From Caballeronia sp. dw_19 (GTDB lineage: Bacteria > Pseudomonadota > Gammaproteobacteria > Burkholderiales > Burkholderiaceae), in contig NZ_JAAVUQ010000006.1 in assembly GCF_018449515.1 (NCBI RefSeq), positions 310,001 to 374,000 on the forward strand: a DNA stretch of 64,000 nucleotides, in the 5' to 3' direction. This document shows positions 60,435 to 64,000 of this stretch, in pieces; positions within the stretch are counted from its first letter, which is position 1, and each line of letters starts with the position of its first letter. A program made the translations under genes and the position numbers. The notes below the pieces were generated by a model. That model ran no database searches. It saw nothing but the letters and a program-made list of their open reading frames with translations, and was not told where the DNA came from.

Positions 60435-61057
60435 CTCCTGTCCTCCCTACGCGCAAGCAGCAGCACGTCTGGGTCTATTCGCAGGCCGCTACGGGCGATT
60501 CCATCGAGGTTCGCGGCAAACGAAACCGCACCGCTCACGCGCGTCAGGCAAAAGAGACTGCCCTGTGCACACGCTTCGTCATCGCCTCCTACGCTGAGTA
60601 CCGGGAGCCCTGCCAGCCGGCGGAAAAGTTGTTGTGCGGCTGCGCCGGTCACTTCGATATACAGCACGTCGCAGTCGGTCTCAAGGCGCGTGTCTGCGAT
60701 CGCGTAGTGCCGTGTTACCACCGGCCGGCCCGTGTTTTCCGCAGTGAACTGGCTTAAGCTGCCGGCGTAGAGCGCGGGAGTCACGACGCAAAGCCGCCTG
60801 ACGGAATAACTGGCCGGCCAGCGCGTAAAGCTGACGATTCCTTTAATAATGCGCGCCACCTGATCTGCACGCGCCTGCCCATCGGCAATCTCCGGAGGCG
60901 CTGCCGTTTGCCCGTGCGCCACGCATGACGTCAGCCCATTCACTAAAACCACCGAGCAAAATGCCATATATGACAGCGCCCGAGCAGCGAGGCGTCGCAA
61001 TGCGTGCAATCCACCGGAGACAGGTAGGTTATGGGTGTACGTATGTGGCTCAATCAT
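60431..61057 (-). CDS. yfiR: YfiR-like periplasmic inhibitor of the diguanylate cyclase
   Basis: About 208 residues from ATG 61057; an earlier frame adds only 8 residues. The N-terminal hydrophobic segment (LSYMAFCSVVLVNGLTSCVAHGQ) ends near AHGQTAAPP as a signal peptide. The body has VARIIKGIVSFTRWPA, RRLCVVTP, ETDCDVLYIE, SVGGDDEACAQGSLFCLTR and VSFAANLDGIARSGLRIDPDVLLLA. The four Cys keep the YfiR pattern of two disulfides, the last pair 7 residues apart. First gene of the leftward yfiR-yfiN-yfiB operon. Redox state of the disulfides is known to affect YfiR; a periplasmic redox input to c-di-GMP is likely here too. Confidence 0.9.
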   Translation of the reverse strand: MIEPHTYTHNLPVSGGLHALRRLAARALSYMAFCSVVLVNGLTSCVAHGQTAAPPEIADGQARADQVARIIKGIVSFTRWPASYSVRRLCVVTPALYAGSLSQFTAENTGRPVVTRHYAIADTRLETDCDVLYIEVTGAAAQQLFRRLAGLPVLSVGGDDEACAQGSLFCLTRVSGAVSFAANLDGIARSGLRIDPDVLLLARREDRR

Positions 61058-61728
61058 AAATCCGTGAGGCTCAGCTAACACTTGTCTCTGCTATAGGTTT
61101 ACGGGGCCAGGATCGTCAATTCGATCAGGATATCTTAATACTGTTTCCTGATTTTTCCGAGCCTGTCCAAGAGGGAGAACATCCAGGGATTGGCATGAGC
61201 GAAAGGAAGATGCGTCAGGTTAAAGCACCTTGATAACCTCGGCCATGTCAGCTAAGCCAGTCTTATTGGTGGGTTCTTTCACGCCTTCCCCGCCTCATGC
61301 TAATCCTGTTTAGGTTGGCGGTTTGTCAACCTTTGTTAGACGCAGCCCACCGTCCACACAATCGCCGTCCTTGAGGCAGTGTTCAGGACAAGTCGGAGGG
61401 TGATCGCCGGCGTCATCAATCGACCTATAGTCAACGCACAGTCGATAAATCCTACTGTTAAATACGGTTAAATTATCGAGAAATCGAACACGCTCGCCAG
61501 TGCATGATTAGAATGAAGAAAATTGAATTTTCCTAGCAACAATGGCAAATCCATCTTTCTCTGGAAAGAGAAGTCAGGGTTCCACATTATCCACTTGGAG
61601 TCACTAACTAGGTCTTGCGAGACAACCACGGGAACCCCGGAGCAAGCGTTCGACACTACGCATCGTAGGACGCCAGGCTTATCCGGCCCGTGCTGGAACA
61701 TGTGTGCACGTATTCATTCGGGTTGCAT
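61058..61728. promoter_or_regulatory. Divergent A+T-rich region, no gene, with spaced direct repeats
   Basis: 671 bp between yfiR and the receiver-kinase gene; no credible gene. GTTAAAT occurs at 61457-61463 and 61467-61473, 10 bases apart on the same strand, inside a wider TCGATAA/TTATCGA inverted pair (61442-61448 and 61473-61479). Direct repeats one helical turn apart fit binding by an OmpR-family regulator. Another inverted pair, TCAGGA/TCCTGA, lies at 61125-61151. Confidence 0.4.
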
Positions 61729-62811
61729 ATGATTGAAAGTTCCGACGATATCCGCCTGGCACCGCCCGCCTCACCCGTCCTCGTTCTTTTGATTGATGAT
61801 CAAGCCTGTGTTGGCGAAGTCATCAGACGCGCCCTCTCGTCCGAAGCCGATATTGAGCTTCACGTCTGCACGGATCCGCGAAGAGCCTTGAACACGGCGA
61901 TGCAGTTGCAACCATCCGTCATCTTGCAGGATCTCGTGATGCCGGGTATCGACGGACTGGACCTCGTGCGGGTCTGGCGCACGACTCCGGCTACGTCAAA
62001 GATTCCGGTCATCGTGTTGTCCACGGAAGAAGAATCGACGGTGAAGCACGCCGCCTTTCTGGCGGGTGCTAACGATTACCTTGTAAAGCTACCCGACGCA
62101 ATTGAATTGATTGCACGTATTCGCTATCACTCGAGCGCCTACCAGGCAATGCGTCACCGGGACGAGGCACTCGACTTTCTCTCGCATGACATGCGCTTGC
62201 CGCAAGTATCAATTCTAGCGTTGGTCGACAACCATCGCGATGAATTCGGTCACGCGTCGGTCGTCTTCGAAAGGATCGAAATGCATGCGCGGCGTACGCT
62301 CGCGCTAGCGGACGGGTTCATCCGCCTGACACTTGCCCAGTCGGAAACGAAAGCGCTGGAAATGACGGATCTGAGCGAGATCGTGGTCGACGCAGTCGAT
62401 CAGTTGTGGGAAAAGGCACGTCGATTGGGGAGCCGGATTGTCATGGATGTTCCTGCCACGCAGTGTCTTTACCTGGCGGATCGCATGATGCTCACGCGCG
62501 CCATCAGCAACCTGATCGATAACGCGCTGAAGTATGGCCCTGCGCGCTCCGAGGTCCGTTGCCGTCTTGTGTCCGATGCTAACGAATGGGTAATCAGCGT
62601 GGAGGACGCAGGCACCGGAATTTCTTCATCCGGGACTCAACAAGCCGTGGAACCGTTCGTGAGAATCCAGCCAGGCGCGAACTCCGCCGACGACGGCTTC
62701 GGACTCGGCCTTGCGTTTGTGAAGATGACCGCGCTCAAGCACCGCGGCGATCTTTCGATGCAGCACGCTCCCGTGGGGTTCGTGGTTGCGATCAAGCTTC
62801 CCAGGCAGTGA
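61729..62811 (+). CDS. Receiver-first histidine kinase (REC-HisKA-HATPase)
   Basis: About 360 residues from ATG 61729; an ATG at 61690 would add 13 residues. The N-terminal receiver has VLLIDDQACVGEVI, phospho-Asp about D68 in ILQDLVMPG, VIVLSTEE and NDYLVKLPD. HisKA has FLSHDMRLP (His about H153). The HATPase has LIDNALKYGPA, VEDAGTGI and FGLGLAFVKM. Such REC-first soluble kinases relay a phosphoryl signal from another kinase to a downstream regulator. The H-box is short on the usual E/N, so activity is likely but not assured. The DUF1839 gene follows by 29 bases, and an OmpR-family gene lies just beyond it on the other strand. Confidence 0.85.
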   Translation: MIESSDDIRLAPPASPVLVLLIDDQACVGEVIRRALSSEADIELHVCTDPRRALNTAMQLQPSVILQDLVMPGIDGLDLVRVWRTTPATSKIPVIVLSTEEESTVKHAAFLAGANDYLVKLPDAIELIARIRYHSSAYQAMRHRDEALDFLSHDMRLPQVSILALVDNHRDEFGHASVVFERIEMHARRTLALADGFIRLTLAQSETKALEMTDLSEIVVDAVDQLWEKARRLGSRIVMDVPATQCLYLADRMMLTRAISNLIDNALKYGPARSEVRCRLVSDANEWVISVEDAGTGISSSGTQQAVEPFVRIQPGANSADDGFGLGLAFVKMTALKHRGDLSMQHAPVGFVVAIKLPRQ

Positions 62812-62840
62812 CGGAGATCAGCCATCTACCATTCGAACCC

Positions 62841-63884
62841 ATGATTGAAGCAACCAATAAAACAAGGCTCGGCGCAATCGGCGGTCGTCGCCCTGCGCGG
62901 GTGGTGCAACTTGACCCTGCGCCACATCGGCTGCGCCGGTTCCGTTCACACGCGCTTCATCAAGGCGTTCGCATCTGGCGCAATGCGAACGCCTGCGGTG
63001 ACCTGTGGATCGAGTTGCTGAACAGCTACGGATTCGATCCGTGTGCCGCGCTCAGCTTTACGGTAATGCAAGATTTTGAAGGCGACCAGTTCACGATCTT
63101 CAAATTTCCGCATGTTGACCTGGATAACCTCTACGGCCTGCAAGTACAGGAATTGGCGATCTACGACTCGCTTGAAGATCGGCTATCTGGGCAAACACAG
63201 CGTGATAACACAGTCATTATGGAGGTGGATGGCTTCTATCTACCCGACATGAAGGGGACGTCGTACCGGTCCGACCACGTCAAGACAACCATAGGAATTG
63301 ACTACATCAATACACGGACACGACAACTAGGATATTTTCATAACGCCGGTTATTTCTTTTTATATGGTAAGGACTACGACGGGGTACTTCATCGGTTACC
63401 CGAGTTTTACAAACAGTCCAATCTGCTATTACCCTACGTTGAATTTTCCAAGCGGATACGCCCGGCGCTTGAAGGAACTGCCCTTGCGGAAGCATCCGCC
63501 GACCTGTTAATTGTGCATCTGGCCCGGCGCCCGGCAAGCAATCCCATAGATCGTTGGCGCAGCGCGTTTCCCGGGCACATGGATACGATCCTGGAACGTG
63601 GAAACCCTTACCTCCAACTCTACGCATTCAATCTGATTCAGCAACTAGGTGCGAATTTTCAGTACCTGGCAAAATATCTGGACTGGATGCGCGCGCAAGG
63701 ATTCGATATCCCCACAGCCATTTCAGCCGCGGCGCAAAAGATCGCTAGCGAAGCGATGATGATGAAGTTCCGTGTGGCCAGAGCGAACCTGGACAAGCGG
63801 ACGGACCTGTGCGACGACTGCTTCGACGTATTGGCGGCATCTTATGACCAGACCATCGGTTCCCTCGATGCGCTCATAGGTTAG
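62841..63884 (+). CDS. DUF1839 family protein
   Basis: About 347 residues from ATG 62841; a GTG at 62808 that overlaps the kinase stop (GTGA) is an alternative start. Family signatures are NACGDLWIELLNSYGFDPCAAL, MQDFEGDQFTIFKFP, VDGFYLPDMKGTSYR, DHVKTTIGIDYI and QLGYFHNAGYFFLYG. The Cys in NACGDLW and the His in DHVKTT suggest a papain-like Cys/His enzyme. DUF1839 genes are known to cluster with carrier-protein-charging amino acid ligases and acyl-carrier proteins; neither is present here. The C-terminal half is helical. Perhaps a transferase or hydrolase for carrier-bound amino acids; unproven. Confidence 0.78.
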   Translation: MIEATNKTRLGAIGGRRPARVVQLDPAPHRLRRFRSHALHQGVRIWRNANACGDLWIELLNSYGFDPCAALSFTVMQDFEGDQFTIFKFPHVDLDNLYGLQVQELAIYDSLEDRLSGQTQRDNTVIMEVDGFYLPDMKGTSYRSDHVKTTIGIDYINTRTRQLGYFHNAGYFFLYGKDYDGVLHRLPEFYKQSNLLLPYVEFSKRIRPALEGTALAEASADLLIVHLARRPASNPIDRWRSAFPGHMDTILERGNPYLQLYAFNLIQQLGANFQYLAKYLDWMRAQGFDIPTAISAAAQKIASEAMMMKFRVARANLDKRTDLCDDCFDVLAASYDQTIGSLDALIG

Positions 63885-63923
63885 GCGCGCGCTGTACCTA
63901 TAAACAACGGGAACAAACACCGC

Positions 63924-64000
63924 TCAGGATCGTTCCTCTGACACCCTCTCGAATCGATACCCGTAGCCATAGATGGGGACGATCCGATACCCATTCTGGG
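63924..64000 (-). CDS. OmpR-family response regulator, C-terminal end (cut by window)
   Basis: On the minus strand the last 25 codons read QNGYRIVPIYGYGYRFERVSEERS then TGA at 63926-63924. YGYGYRF is the end of the winged-helix DNA-binding domain of OmpR/PhoB regulators. The rest lies outside the window. Its convergent position next to the receiver-first kinase suggests, weakly, a shared phosphorelay. Confidence 0.72.
   Translation of the reverse strand, partial: QNGYRIVPIYGYGYRFERVSEERS

Noticed and set aside
61468..61701. Small minus-strand open frame of 77 codons before the kinase gene
   Set aside because: No ribosome binding site or domain; lies in an A+T-rich promoter region.

Overview
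The window is a GC-rich, densely coded chromosomal segment of a Burkholderiales bacterium. The gene families (DUF3348/DUF802/DUF2894 cluster, SrpI encapsulin with a cysteine desulfurase cargo, xdhABC order, several LLM flavin monooxygenases) fit Paraburkholderia or Caballeronia best. That is an inference from gene content; no rRNA or tRNA gene was seen to confirm it. I found no insertion sequence, CRISPR array, integrase or plasmid gene. Both window ends cut through genes.

Region 1 (1-5938) holds the 3' end of an alpha/beta-hydrolase-domain gene, two secreted lipoproteins and a PAS-PAS hybrid histidine kinase. Region 2 (6235-10636) is a four-gene operon, DUF3348 - MotA/ExbB-like protein with a long coiled tail (DUF802) - MotB/OmpA-like protein - DUF2894. 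Its two central proteins look like an ion-driven motor of the ZorAB type, but no known Zorya effector is present.

Region 3 (10690-43637) is an unusually long sulfur-scavenging island. It holds an LLM flavin monooxygenase divergent from a nitroreductase and dodecin, an orphan MetQ-type binding protein, a family 2A encapsulin shell with its cysteine desulfurase cargo, and a 12-gene minus-strand operon (28723 down to 17259). That operon runs GntR regulator, AprA-like flavoprotein, two-cluster ferredoxin, binding protein with a NosL-like tail, permease, ATPase, HEAT protein, DUF971 protein, ATPase, binding protein, permease, amidase. Divergent from it is a peptide/nickel-type ABC operon ending in an NtaA/DmoA-like monooxygenase. 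An acyl-CoA-dehydrogenase-like oxidase, a LysR gene with a fused CydDC-like exporter, DUF3088 and a DszC/SfnB-like monooxygenase follow. The common theme is import of organic S (and perhaps N) compounds, flavin-dependent cleavage and intracellular sulfur handling. The 12-gene operon is the best candidate here for an undescribed pathway.

Region 4 (44048-55796) is more ordinary: a secretory-lipase-like hydrolase, xanthine dehydrogenase genes xdhA-xdhB-xdhC (XdhC lacks its N-terminal domain), three poorly known small proteins, a YncE-like propeller with a sterol-desaturase-family enzyme, and a CtaG-type membrane protein. Region 5 (55987-64000) has a LysR gene and a GbcA-like Rieske oxygenase sharing a 20-bp inverted motif, a complete YfiBNR c-di-GMP module, a receiver-first histidine kinase coupled to a DUF1839 gene, and the last codons of an OmpR-family regulator.
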